This document shows positions 1 to 8,065 of a DNA stretch of 60,741 nucleotides, in pieces. The notes under the pieces are model-generated. The model worked only from the letters and a program-made list of their open reading frames with translations, did not search any database and was not told the DNA's origin. Source of the DNA: Gammaproteobacteria bacterium (lineage in GTDB: Bacteria; Pseudomonadota; Gammaproteobacteria; UBA9214); NCBI GenBank assembly GCA_029860045.1, contig JAOUBY010000005.1, forward strand, positions 1-60,741, given 5' to 3'. Every line of letters begins with the position of its first letter. Position 1 is the first letter of the stretch. Position numbers and translations under genes: made by a program.

Positions 1-770
1 GGCAGTCCTCGCAGGCACCGGTGGTCTGGATATGACTGGTCGACTTGCCGGTCGCAATGGTGCCGTTGTGACAGGATGAACAGTTGCCGGTCACCGTAGC
101 GTGGTCAAACAGGGCCGGGGTCCAGGCGTTGCTCGTGTGGCAATCGTCACAGGTATTGCTACTGGTGATGTGGGTTGCTGTCTTGCCAACCGCCGTGGTG
201 CCGTTGTGGCAGCTGAAGCAGGTACCCAGCACAGCGGCGTGGTTGACCTGCAGCACCGGGCTCCAGCTGGTCGTACCGTGGCAATCCTCGCAGGCACCGG
301 TGGTCTGGATATGGCTGGTCGACTTGCCAGTCGCTGTGGTGCCGTTGTGACAGGAAGAGCAGCTACCGGTCACCGTAGCGTGATCGAACAAAGCCGGCGT
401 CCAGGCATTGGTCGCATGACAATCATCACAGGTGTCATCACTGGGAATGTGATTGATCGTTTTACCCGTTGCAACCGTGCCATTGTGACAGGAGAAACAA
501 CTGCCGGTGACCGTATTGTGGTCGAACAGGGCCGGCGTCCAGGCATTGCTTGTATGGCAATCGTCACAGCTGTTGCCACTGACAATGTGATTGATCGTTT
601 TACCCGTTGCAACCGTACCATCATGGCAACTGAAACAGCTGCCGGGTGACACGCTGTCATGCACAAACAGCGCGCCGGACCAGCTCGTTGTGTTATGGCA
701 GTCCTCGCACAGAGTGCCGGCTTCTACATGACTGGTCGACTTGCCAGTGGCCTGGCCGCCATCGTGACAG
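1..770 (-). repeat. Internal tandem repeats of a four-heme unit (about 279 bp) in the multiheme gene
   Basis: The DNA around 1-140 recurs at 280-420 with an offset of 279 bp (93 codons, four hemes). A shorter 138-bp repeat (two hemes) is visible around 451 and 589, where gattgatcgttttacccgtt occurs twice. The nucleotide similarity points to recent in-frame duplication of heme modules. Confidence 0.8.
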
Positions 771-1171
771 CTGACACAACTTCCGGTAACGACATCGTGA
801 TTCATACGCACCAGCGGCATCCACTGTGCACTGGAATGACATTCCCCGCACAGGGGCATGGTCTTGATGTGGTCGGCCGGCAGTGTTTGCCCGGTCATCC
901 GGCTGCTGTCGGCATGACAGACATTACACTCTGCCGGCGTTCCCTCGAACACGCCACGCAAATGACAACTGGAACAGTCGGCAGCCTCGTGTGCACCTTC
1001 AAGCGCAAACCCGGTCGACAGGTGCTCAAAGCTGACAGGATTGCGTTCCGCAGCGGCCTGCGGACTGGTAAACATGGCGACGATAGCTACCAGCATCAGG
1101 GCCACACCTGCCCGCAACATAATAGCCGTCATATTTGCGGACATGCTTCGTTCCCGTGTCTTGCTGTTCAT
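1..1171 (-). CDS. Multiheme cytochrome c (cytochrome c3-like repeats), C-terminus beyond left edge
   Basis: The ORF is open from an ATG at 1171 to the left window edge (390 codons) and is absent from the track because it has no stop here. The N-terminus MNSKTRERSMSANMTAIML followed by a hydrophobic stretch ending near SPQAAA looks like a signal peptide, so the protein is exported. I count 14 complete CxxCH heme motifs plus one cut at base 1. Most are spaced about 23 residues apart (CDDCH, CSSCH, CEDCH, CFSCH in rotation). All motifs checked are in one frame, so there is no frameshift. It starts 25 nt after the stop of the 21-heme cytochrome gene and is the last visible gene of that operon. 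A role in periplasmic or outer-surface electron transfer is inference. Confidence 0.88.
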   Translation of the reverse strand, partial: MNSKTRERSMSANMTAIMLRAGVALMLVAIVAMFTSPQAAAERNPVSFEHLSTGFALEGAHEAADCSSCHLRGVFEGTPAECNVCHADSSRMTGQTLPADHIKTMPLCGECHSSAQWMPLVRMNHDVVTGSCVSCHDGGQATGKSTSHVEAGTLCEDCHNTTSWSGALFVHDSVSPGSCFSCHDGTVATGKTINHIVSGNSCDDCHTSNAWTPALFDHNTVTGSCFSCHNGTVATGKTINHIPSDDTCDDCHATNAWTPALFDHATVTGSCSSCHNGTTATGKSTSHIQTTGACEDCHGTTSWSPVLQVNHAAVLGTCFSCHNGTTAVGKTATHITSSNTCDDCHTSNAWTPALFDHATVTGNCSSCHNGTIATGKSTSHIQTTGACEDC

Positions 1172-1196
1172 GGCTTCATACCCGTCATCACCCGCT

Positions 1197-2783
1197 TCAG
1201 CGCATCTCTGCCGATTCAAATGACTCTGCGTCATGGCAGCGCTCACAGTGACGACCGAACTGTCCATCGTGGATGTCATCCTGGCGGTGACATCCGTCGC
1301 AGCTTGTTGTCATGCTGATACGGCGTTTGGCCGGCTGCTTGTGACAGGCGTGGCAATCGATGCCCTGATGCCCTCCATCCAGACGGAAATCGGTACCTGC
1401 ATCATGATCGAACTCCCACAATGACCAGGCGTTCGGGTTGTGGCAGGTCTCACAGTTCGGACCGAGCCGTTGCCGGTGCACATCGCCGTCCTGGTGACAG
1501 GTGTTGCAGTCGCCCGGCGCATCGGTAAACAACGCGGACAAATGACACTCCTCACAGGGAGTAACTGCGTGCAGTCCGATCAGCGGAAAGTTCGTCAGGT
1601 CATGATCGAATCGCAGCTGTCCCGCCCAGCCACTCTCGTTATGGCAACTACCGCACTGCTCGCCCAACTTGCCCGCATGCACGTCATCCGGCTTGTGGCA
1701 GTCCTGACACTGCGTACCCAGTTTCTCCTCTTCCAGCTCACCGCGGTGGCATGCACTGCAGAGCAACTCATCGTGCCGCCCGCGCAGCAGAAAATCCGTC
1801 TTGGCATCATGATCAAAAACCATTTTTTCCCATCCGCTGGTTCGGTGACAGGAATCACAACGCTCACCATATCGCTCCCTGTGCACGTCATCATCGCGGT
1901 GACAGGAAACACAATCGGTTCCCAGTTCACGATCAAATGAACCATCACTGTGGCAGGTGTCGCAGGCAACCTTCCGGTGTTTTCCGGTTAACGGATAATC
2001 AGTATTCCTGTCATGATTGAAGCTGATACGTTTCCAGCCCTTTTCTTGATGACAGTCAGCACACTCCGCACCATAACGGCCTGCATGCACATCATTGAAA
2101 CGGTGACAGGCATGGCACTCCGTAGCCGTATCTTCATACTGTTGGTCAACATGGCAGCTATTGCAGGCCACCTCGGCGTGCTCACCATGCAAGGCGAAAT
2201 CTGTCTCGTTATGGTCGAAGTCCTGTCTGCGCCAACCCTGTGCGGTATGGCAGTCATCGCATTGCTCGCCAAGGTTTTCCCGGTGAATATCATCTTTGCT
2301 GTGACATGAAATACAGCGGTGTTCTGCACTGCGATACTTTTTTCCGATTGCATGGCATGCCACGCAATCTGTTCCGGCATGCGCTCCTTTCAGCGCATAA
2401 TCCGTCTGTTCGTGATCAAACGTTTCCCTGCTGAACTGCACGACAATTGCATCGCGACCCTCGTGATCATCGTGGCAGCTACTGCAGCTTTCCTTGCCTG
2501 CCCGGGTGCGACCGTGAAACCCCTTGTTTTCCTTCACATCGTCAGCCACATCCTCGTGACAATCCAGGCACAGCACATTCTGGCTTCCCTTGCTGAATGG
2601 ACGATGGCAGCGACTGCATTCACTCTCGTACTTCGCATGCCCCTGAATGAGCTTCCCGGGCATCACCAGCGATTCAATGCCGGCGGCATATGCCTTGTCA
2701 CTGTTAGCAAACATCATTACAGGCATGGACATCACCAGAATCAGGACCAGTCTCTTCACAACTACCGTCGTCACACGTGTCAA
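1197..2783 (-). CDS. 21-heme periplasmic cytochrome c
   Basis: The 528-aa protein has a signal peptide (hydrophobic VLILVMSMPVMMF, cleavage near YAAG) and 21 CxxCH motifs by direct count (from CSRCH near residue 56 to CERCH near the C-terminus). From about residue 100 it is built of three-heme repeats of roughly 65 residues carrying the pattern CxxCH-DDVH-CxxCH-xxGW-FDH-TDF-L-GxH. The track start at 2783 is TTG and overlaps the upstream stop in a TTGA arrangement; an in-frame GTG lies slightly downstream. It lies between a b-type membrane protein and a second multiheme cytochrome, suggesting a membrane-to-periplasm electron path. The redox partner and substrate cannot be read from sequence. 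Confidence 0.9.
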   Translation of the reverse strand: MTRVTTVVVKRLVLILVMSMPVMMFANSDKAYAAGIESLVMPGKLIQGHAKYESECSRCHRPFSKGSQNVLCLDCHEDVADDVKENKGFHGRTRAGKESCSSCHDDHEGRDAIVVQFSRETFDHEQTDYALKGAHAGTDCVACHAIGKKYRSAEHRCISCHSKDDIHRENLGEQCDDCHTAQGWRRQDFDHNETDFALHGEHAEVACNSCHVDQQYEDTATECHACHRFNDVHAGRYGAECADCHQEKGWKRISFNHDRNTDYPLTGKHRKVACDTCHSDGSFDRELGTDCVSCHRDDDVHRERYGERCDSCHRTSGWEKMVFDHDAKTDFLLRGRHDELLCSACHRGELEEEKLGTQCQDCHKPDDVHAGKLGEQCGSCHNESGWAGQLRFDHDLTNFPLIGLHAVTPCEECHLSALFTDAPGDCNTCHQDGDVHRQRLGPNCETCHNPNAWSLWEFDHDAGTDFRLDGGHQGIDCHACHKQPAKRRISMTTSCDGCHRQDDIHDGQFGRHCERCHDAESFESAEMR

Positions 2784-3739
2784 TACATATGAACTGCATA
2801 GACATGAATGACACCCGACAGCAACAACATCACGAATAATGGCAGGTGCAGCACATGCCAGAGTGCAAACAGGCGTTCATAAAATGTGAAGCCGGCAACC
2901 CGCCGGATGGTTTCCAGGTAACTTCGCAGATAAAAGCGGCTGCTCTGGCGCAGAGAGTGGAGCTGCCTGTTATCAATCCCGCCCTGCCGCTTGAGAATTC
3001 CGAGTGCACGACGCAGGCGGATACCGGCAACAAGACCGCACCAGCGGGACTTGACCCAGGTTGCAAGCACATGGACAAGACTGCCAATCAGCCCGTGCGG
3101 AAGCTGCAGTGTCTGACGTTCGAGCCGAACCAGGTTTTCACTCAGGGCTGGCATGACATCAAACACAACTTGCATGGATTTCCTCAGTGCTACGGCGTCG
3201 CTGCCCAGGTGCGCAAGATCGGCCTTCCTGCCATACAGACCGTAGTGCACCCGTGTATAAAAATACCTTCCCACCAACCCGCTGGAAGCCACCAGCAGCA
3301 TGCTGAACAGCGCCACATTCCCGTTCATGGAACCCAGCTGGAAGTTACAATGATAAAGAATACAAACCGGTCCAATAATTCCCATCAGCATGTGCATGCG
3401 AAACCAGTGCCGTACACGACCCAGGCGCCGCATCCAGCCGGCATGCTTTCGCAACGGATACAGAAGCAGTAGCAGCATCATGATCGCCCCGGCTATTCCC
3501 AGTGCATATCCCGCGCCCTGCTCCGGTGACAGATAGACATCACCCCGCCGCTGCCAGCCGGCTGCCAATACCGCTGCTACCGCGGCATAGAACAACAGGG
3601 TTCGCCAACCCCGGACCGCCATCGAGCGCAAGCGCTCGTTACGACCCGGATCTGCCTCGTTTGCGGCGGCCCGCGGCAGCTCAACGAGCTGTTCCGCAAC
3701 CAGGCTTCCGGTGCCCGATGATACGTTTTCCGGCTTCAT
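2780..3739 (-). CDS. Polytopic b-type cytochrome-like membrane protein
   Basis: The protein is about 319 aa from the ATG at MKPENVSS; the longer track start at 3766 adds nine residues with no better ribosome site. About five hydrophobic helices are visible (WRTLLFYAAVAAVLAAG, ALGIAGAIMMLLLLLY, MHMLMGIIGPVCILYH, ALFSMLLVASSGLVG, LHLPLFVMLLLSGVIHVY). Paired histidines in helices 3 and 5 (RHWFRMH, YHC; LWHVLH, VIHVYAVH) are suitable heme b ligands, resembling ferric-reductase or b561-type membrane domains. It is the first gene of the minus-strand operon and is translationally coupled to the 21-heme cytochrome. I infer that it passes quinol or cytoplasmic electrons to the periplasmic hemes; the exact family is not certain. 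Confidence 0.75.
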   Translation of the reverse strand: MKPENVSSGTGSLVAEQLVELPRAAANEADPGRNERLRSMAVRGWRTLLFYAAVAAVLAAGWQRRGDVYLSPEQGAGYALGIAGAIMMLLLLLYPLRKHAGWMRRLGRVRHWFRMHMLMGIIGPVCILYHCNFQLGSMNGNVALFSMLLVASSGLVGRYFYTRVHYGLYGRKADLAHLGSDAVALRKSMQVVFDVMPALSENLVRLERQTLQLPHGLIGSLVHVLATWVKSRWCGLVAGIRLRRALGILKRQGGIDNRQLHSLRQSSRFYLRSYLETIRRVAGFTFYERLFALWHVLHLPLFVMLLLSGVIHVYAVHMY

Positions 3740-3960
3740 GTCAGTTTCACCCAGGGTCCACAGCAAACCGGTTTACGCACTGAATTCCGTGAACCCCATC
3801 ACGGATACAGCCCTGTACCACCTCATTAATCGCTGCATATTGACCGTCACTCTGTGTCATTACATGTCCCTGCCAGGCATACGGATCAGACCGTCGCATC
3901 AGTATCCGTGTGCTGCCGACCGGTTTCTGAGAAACGAGTCAAAAATACGTCGCCCGTAAC

Positions 3961-3976
3961 TGTGACCGCCATCACA
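3961..3976. promoter_or_regulatory. CRP/Vfr-type operator, TGTGA-N6-TCACA
   Basis: The sequence TGTGAccgccaTCACA is a perfect two-fold match to the CRP half sites. It is centred about 46 bp before the TSS inferred from the TAGAAT -10 element at 4003-4008. Regulation of the flavoprotein gene, or of both divergent units, is inference. Confidence 0.6.
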
Positions 3977-3980
3977 TTTT

Positions 3981-3994
3981 GGGAATATATTCCC
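3981..3994. promoter_or_regulatory. Perfect 14-bp palindrome GGGAATATATTCCC, possible operator
   Basis: The perfect inverted repeat lies just after the CRP-type site and nine bases before the putative -10 element, a position typical of a repressor operator. The binding protein is not identifiable from the window. Confidence 0.5.
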
Positions 3995-4097
3995 ATTTAT
4001 TGTAGAATGCAATCCATCGTTACATGCCGGTAATCCACTGCCGGCACATTGAGCCCCGGAGCAGAAATCCGGGAGAAAACCGGATCGCTTCCCTGCC

Positions 4098-5399
4098 ATG
4101 ACCGAACACCTGATCATTGTTTATGGCCTTCCGATGCTGTTGATATGGGCCGGCTACCTGACATTGCGCAACCTGAAACAGTCCAGGGCGCATTCACAGA
4201 TGCTGGCCGCGCAGGCAGCCGGACTCACCCAACCGGCATCACTGCATCCCGTGATCAATAGCACTGTGTGTATCGGCTGCAGCTCCTGCATCAGTGCATG
4301 CCCGGAACAGAACGTGCTGGGCCTGATCCGCGACAAGGCCGAACTGATCAACCCCACGCACTGTATCGGACACGGCGCCTGCAATACTGCCTGCCCGATG
4401 AATGCCATCAGCCTGGTATTCGGTACCGCAGAACGCGGCGTGGACATTCCACTAGTGTCTCCGGATTTCGAAACCAACGTACCGGGCATCTATATCGCCG
4501 GTGAACTCGGTGGCATGGGGCTGATACGCAACGCGGTGGAACAGGGGCGCCAGGCAATGGCATCTATTATCCGTTCACGCCGGCAGCAAACCGGGCAGCA
4601 GCTCGATGTGCTGATTGTCGGTGCCGGACCGGCCGGACTGTCGGCCAGCCTGGCCGCACACGAGCAGGGCCTGCGCTACATCACCGTTGAACAGGACTCG
4701 CTGGGCGGCACGGTTGCGCACTTCCCGCGCGGCAAGGTAGTCATGACTGCACCGGTCAAGCTGCCAATCGTCGGGAAAATGAATTTCAGGGAGGTATCCA
4801 AGGAAGCCTTGCTGGAATTCTGGGAGAAAGTCATAGCTGACACTGGCGTTGACATCAATTTCAGCGAACGCGTCGAAACGATCAGTCCGGAAGGTAAAGG
4901 ATTTGCGGTAAAGACGGCATGCAATAGTTACCAGGCCGCGTCCGTGCTGATTGCCATTGGCCGGCGCGGCACACCACGCAGGCTTGGCGTGCCTGGTGAA
5001 GATTCTGCCAAGGTCGTGTACCGGCTGGTTGACCCGGAACAGTATCGCGGGCAAAGCGTGCTGGTCGTTGGCGGGGGCGACAGTGCACTGGAAGCCGCGG
5101 CAAGTATTGCCGAACAACCCGGAACCTGTGTCAGCCTGTCCTACCGCAGCGCATCATTCTCTCGGGCCAAGGAGAAAAACCGTATCCGCGTGGCTGAACT
5201 CAGCGACAGTGGCAGACTGAAAGTGCTGATGTCCTCCAATGTCATGTCCATTAACGATGCTGATGTTGTCATCGAGCAACAGGGCACACAGATACAACTG
5301 GGAAACGACGCGGTTATTGTCTGCGCAGGCGGCATACTGCCCACCGCATTTCTTCAAAAGACCGGCATCGAGGTAGAAACAAAATATGGCACCAGCTGA
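4098..5399 (+). CDS. Membrane-anchored 4Fe-4S ferredoxin / FAD-NAD(P) oxidoreductase
   Basis: The 433-aa protein starts with one hydrophobic helix (residues 4-22). It then has two ferredoxin motifs: CIGCSSCISACP (C58, C61, C64, C68) and CIGHGACNTACP, in which the second cysteine position is a histidine (H92). A Rossmann FAD site VGAGPAG (about 174-180) and an NAD(P) site VGGGDSA (about 323-329) follow in a thioredoxin-reductase-like arrangement. It is divergent from the multiheme operon and overlaps the ankyrin gene by 14 nt. I infer that it exchanges electrons between NAD(P)H or ferredoxin and the membrane chain, possibly the neighbouring b-type protein. The role is uncertain; the fold assignment is strong. 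Confidence 0.85.
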   Translation: MTEHLIIVYGLPMLLIWAGYLTLRNLKQSRAHSQMLAAQAAGLTQPASLHPVINSTVCIGCSSCISACPEQNVLGLIRDKAELINPTHCIGHGACNTACPMNAISLVFGTAERGVDIPLVSPDFETNVPGIYIAGELGGMGLIRNAVEQGRQAMASIIRSRRQQTGQQLDVLIVGAGPAGLSASLAAHEQGLRYITVEQDSLGGTVAHFPRGKVVMTAPVKLPIVGKMNFREVSKEALLEFWEKVIADTGVDINFSERVETISPEGKGFAVKTACNSYQAASVLIAIGRRGTPRRLGVPGEDSAKVVYRLVDPEQYRGQSVLVVGGGDSALEAAASIAEQPGTCVSLSYRSASFSRAKEKNRIRVAELSDSGRLKVLMSSNVMSINDADVVIEQQGTQIQLGNDAVIVCAGGILPTAFLQKTGIEVETKYGTS

Positions 5400-7449
5400 C
5401 ATGACCAGGAGCACCTGGCATACATTCCCCCTGGGCGTCATGGCGACGCTGGCGCGTGTCTGCCTGCTTTGCATGCTGTCAGCACTGTGCAACCCGTCAG
5501 TTACGCTTGCGGACACTACCAAACTGGATGAATACCATGCCGCGGTACGTGTGCGCGACATGGACAGGGCAGCGAAAATTCTCTTGCCGCTGGCCAGGGA
5601 CGGCATGGCGGAGGCCCAGTACCAGCTGGCCGCGCTGTACCGCTCGGGCAATGGAGTAGAAAAGGACCACCGTATGGCATTCCAGTGGCTGCAGAAGGCA
5701 GCTGCACAGGACCATGCACAGGCACAGTACAACCTTGGTGTCATGTACGAACAGGGCTGGGGTACCGAAGCAGATTCGAAGAATGCCTTGCACTGGTACC
5801 GGCTTGCCGCCAGCCACGGACACAAAATGGCTGTCCGTAAACTGGAAGACACTCCTGCAGACAATGCAATTCAGAGTGATGTCAGCGCAGAAGAATTGTT
5901 ACGCCGCGCGGTCATCAGGGACGACCTGTCATCCACCCGTTCCCTGCTTGTGGCCGGCGCGGATGTCGATAGTAGCGACGATTACCAGAGAACAATCCTG
6001 ATGGATGCCGCAGAACTGGGTAACCCCGAGATCTTCGCACTGCTGGTTAGCCACAGCAGAAAACCGGACTTACAGGATGCCAGCGGCGAAACCGCTCTGC
6101 ATATCGCAGTCAGTAACGACCGCCAGCCGATCGTAAAACTACTGCTTTCAGCGGGGGCCAGCGCCGGCATCGCGGATCAACGCGGTAACACGCCACTTAT
6201 GATTGCCGCCGGCAGAAACCAGCTCACCATTTTCAGAGCACTGCTTGACAGTCACTCACGCCCCGAAGCCAGTAACAGCGCCGGACTGACGGCTGCTGAT
6301 ATTGCTGCGCGCAAGCAAAACGAAAAAATCCTGAAACTGTTGTCGGGGCATGGCATATACCCTGCCCGAAGCCATACAAAGTCACCCGCACATGCCTCGG
6401 AACTGCTCGCTCTGCAGGAAGAAACAGCGGCAGACAGACCTTCACCGCAGCATGCCATGTCTCCACTAAACGAGGCAGCATGGCGCGGACAGGAAAACAT
6501 CGTGCGCGAACTCATCAGGCAAGACGCCAGCATCAACAGCCGTGATAGCGAAGGTCATACCGCATTGTCGCGCGCCGCATGGAAGGGACACAGTGCAATT
6601 GTCGAATTACTCCTGGACAGTGGAGCCCGCGCGGACATTGTACTCGATGGCGGCATAACGCCGCTGATGTACGGCACGCTCTCGGGTGATGATGCTACGG
6701 TTGTTGCATTACTGGATAGCGGCGTTGATACCAACGCCCGACAGCACGACGGACGCACCGCATTACACCTGGCTGTAGCCGGCGACTACACAGATATTGT
6801 CCGGCTACTGCTGTTACATCAGGCCGACATCGCGCTGGCCGATTCAGATGACAGAACCGTGCTGATGCTGGCAGCGCAGCTCGACAGTCCGCACATACTG
6901 GGAGACCTGCTGGACCGCAACCCCGCCATCAATGCCCGCGACCGCAATGCACATACGGCACTCTGGCACGCAACCCGCAATGGGCTGCCACGTAACACCG
7001 GTTTACTGCTGCAGCGGGGCGCCGATCCGGAGGTTAGTGACCGCAAGGGTCATACCGCGCTGACACTGGCTGCCTCACGGGCAGACAAGGTAATCGCCAA
7101 GCAGCTGGTCAGGCACAAGGCCGATATCAACGTCCGCACCCATGATGAAAACACGCCCCTGATGCTGGCCGCACAGGCGGGTGCTGACGGGCTTGCACAA
7201 CACCTGATCGATTCCGGCGCCGAGGTGAATGCCAGGAACCGGCAGGGCGATACCGCGCTGATGCTGGCCGTCGCCCGTGGCGAGACGGTAACTGTCCGCA
7301 CCCTGCTGGAAGGCGGCGCGGATCTGCGCATCCGTAACAACAGCCGCGCACGGGCACGCGATATTGCCACCGCCGGGGGTTACGACAATATATTAGATCT
7401 GCTGAATAAACATGAGTCCCGGTCCAGCTGGAAGGCCAAATGGTTCTGA
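5386..7449 (+). CDS. Secreted Sel1-repeat and ankyrin-repeat protein
   Basis: The 687-aa protein has an N-terminal hydrophobic export signal (CLLCMLSALCNPSVTLA). Two Sel1/TPR-like repeats (AEAQYQLAALYRSGNGVEKD, AQAQYNLGVMYEQGWGTEAD, about 75-150) are followed by a long array of ankyrin repeats (TPLMIAA, TALSRAAWKGH, TALHLAVAGDY, TALMLAVARGE and others) to the C-terminus. The ATG at 5386 follows GAGG at a good distance and overlaps the oxidoreductase stop; ATG 5401 is the alternative. It is probably a periplasmic scaffold or partner protein for the upstream redox gene; no enzymatic motif is visible. Confidence 0.85.
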   Translation: MAPADMTRSTWHTFPLGVMATLARVCLLCMLSALCNPSVTLADTTKLDEYHAAVRVRDMDRAAKILLPLARDGMAEAQYQLAALYRSGNGVEKDHRMAFQWLQKAAAQDHAQAQYNLGVMYEQGWGTEADSKNALHWYRLAASHGHKMAVRKLEDTPADNAIQSDVSAEELLRRAVIRDDLSSTRSLLVAGADVDSSDDYQRTILMDAAELGNPEIFALLVSHSRKPDLQDASGETALHIAVSNDRQPIVKLLLSAGASAGIADQRGNTPLMIAAGRNQLTIFRALLDSHSRPEASNSAGLTAADIAARKQNEKILKLLSGHGIYPARSHTKSPAHASELLALQEETAADRPSPQHAMSPLNEAAWRGQENIVRELIRQDASINSRDSEGHTALSRAAWKGHSAIVELLLDSGARADIVLDGGITPLMYGTLSGDDATVVALLDSGVDTNARQHDGRTALHLAVAGDYTDIVRLLLLHQADIALADSDDRTVLMLAAQLDSPHILGDLLDRNPAINARDRNAHTALWHATRNGLPRNTGLLLQRGADPEVSDRKGHTALTLAASRADKVIAKQLVRHKADINVRTHDENTPLMLAAQAGADGLAQHLIDSGAEVNARNRQGDTALMLAVARGETVTVRTLLEGGADLRIRNNSRARARDIATAGGYDNILDLLNKHESRSSWKAKWF

Positions 7450-7450
7450 A

Positions 7451-7464
7451 TTGATCTATGTCAA
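7451..7464 (+). promoter_or_regulatory. FNR/DNR-type box TTGATCTATGTCAA
   Basis: The site begins two bases after the ankyrin gene stop. It lies between convergent genes, so no protein gene is in position to use it. A class II spacing (centre at -41.5) predicts a start near 7499, exactly at the start of a stem-loop and terminator pair. Confidence 0.6.
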
Positions 7465-7498
7465 TGTCTCAGCAGCGCGCACCTGACAGTATGTACCC

Positions 7499-7561
7499 AT
7501 GTTGTGACATTGAGCTTGCAACATCTCCCACACTTCGCGGGCCTTGTGCCCGCGTCTTTTT
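7499..7561 (+). ncRNA. Candidate FNR/DNR-activated small RNA, about 63 nt
   Basis: The predicted start lies about 42 nt from the FNR box centre. The transcript would begin with a stem ATGTTG (7499-7504) pairing with CAACAT (7519-7524). It would then have a single-stranded stretch catctcccacactt and end in a strong terminator hairpin CGCGGGC/GCCCGCG (7536-7554) with a T run (7557-7561). The -10 region is weak (cagtat). An alternative reading is a plain terminator of the ankyrin gene with a fortuitous box. Comparison with FNR-dependent regulatory RNAs such as FnrS is by analogy only. Confidence 0.45.
7536..7561 (+). terminator. Rho-independent terminator after the ankyrin gene / candidate sRNA
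   Basis: Stem CGCGGGC-cttgt-GCCCGCG is followed by gtcTTTTT on the plus strand. Confidence 0.75.
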
Positions 7562-7606
7562 GCCTGTTGACCTGCTCTGGCACACAGGAATCCTTAAGAA
7601 AACCGG

Positions 7607-8065
7607 TTAGCGCGCACTGAGAACGTCGTGAAAGATCGATCGCAGATCGCTCTCCCAGCGCGCAAAGAAAACAGGATCAATCGCATCACCTGCAATCCGG
7701 GCATACACTCCCGGGTTAATCGTCACCAGCACTGTCTGTCCGCCCTCGGCAAAAATGGAGATTTTCGGGGGCATGTAGGGGATCAGCTGCGGCGCCTTCT
7801 CTGTCAACATGCGGATTTCATCGATCTTGCCGGCAAACACGATACGGTACTTGTCAGTCGGGTAACCCATGCCGGTCAGCCCGATATCAATACGCTGCAC
7901 CCGTGATACCGTGTAGCCATGTCCGGTAATGGATTCCTGCAATGCCAGCATGGTCTCGGGAAACGGTAACACCGAACGTATCATGATCATGTCTTCAGCC
8001 GCTGCCGTCACCGTGACCTGTAGTAACAGCCACACCAGCAGCACTTGCAGAGTACTTTTTCTCAC
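7607..8065 (-). CDS. Secreted DUF302 domain protein
   Basis: The protein is 152 aa from a GTG at 8065 that overlaps the upstream stop as GTGA and is preceded by GGAGG; the track start at 8116 lies within the upstream gene. A signal peptide (LQVLLVWLLLQVTVTAAA) precedes a DUF302-like domain (ETMLALQESITGHGYTVSRVQRIDIGL, then a basic/hydrophobic sheet region to the end). DUF302 proteins are small periplasmic or cytoplasmic proteins of unclear role, often near sulfur or copper genes. It is translationally coupled to a cytochrome c-DUF302 fusion, suggesting a shared function. Confidence 0.75.
   Translation of the reverse strand: MRKSTLQVLLVWLLLQVTVTAAAEDMIMIRSVLPFPETMLALQESITGHGYTVSRVQRIDIGLTGMGYPTDKYRIVFAGKIDEIRMLTEKAPQLIPYMPPKISIFAEGGQTVLVTINPGVYARIAGDAIDPVFFARWESDLRSIFHDVLSAR

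Larger units (their letters stand above)
3740..4097. promoter_or_regulatory. Divergent intergenic region of the multiheme operon and the FAD/Fe-S oxidoreductase
   Basis: This 358-base region without a credible gene separates two divergent transcription units. It holds a CRP-type site (3961-3976), a 14-bp palindrome (3981-3994) and a likely -10 element TAGAAT at 4003-4008 for the rightward gene. The short ORFs listed across it have no ribosome site or family features. Confidence 0.6.

Noticed and set aside
84-1318. Plus-strand ORFs over the multiheme gene (84..350, 101..649, 659..1318)
   Set aside because: They are shadows of the CxxCH-rich minus-strand gene; they carry no family features, and the minus frame is open with 14 heme motifs.
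4350-4400. Degenerate ferredoxin motif CIGHGAC as a sign of a broken gene
   Set aside because: The rest of the protein is intact, and a single ligand change to His is compatible with a working cluster; noted in the gene entry only.
5154-5864. 236-aa minus-strand ORF over the oxidoreductase/ankyrin junction
   Set aside because: It is antisense to two well-supported genes and shows no domain or ribosome site.
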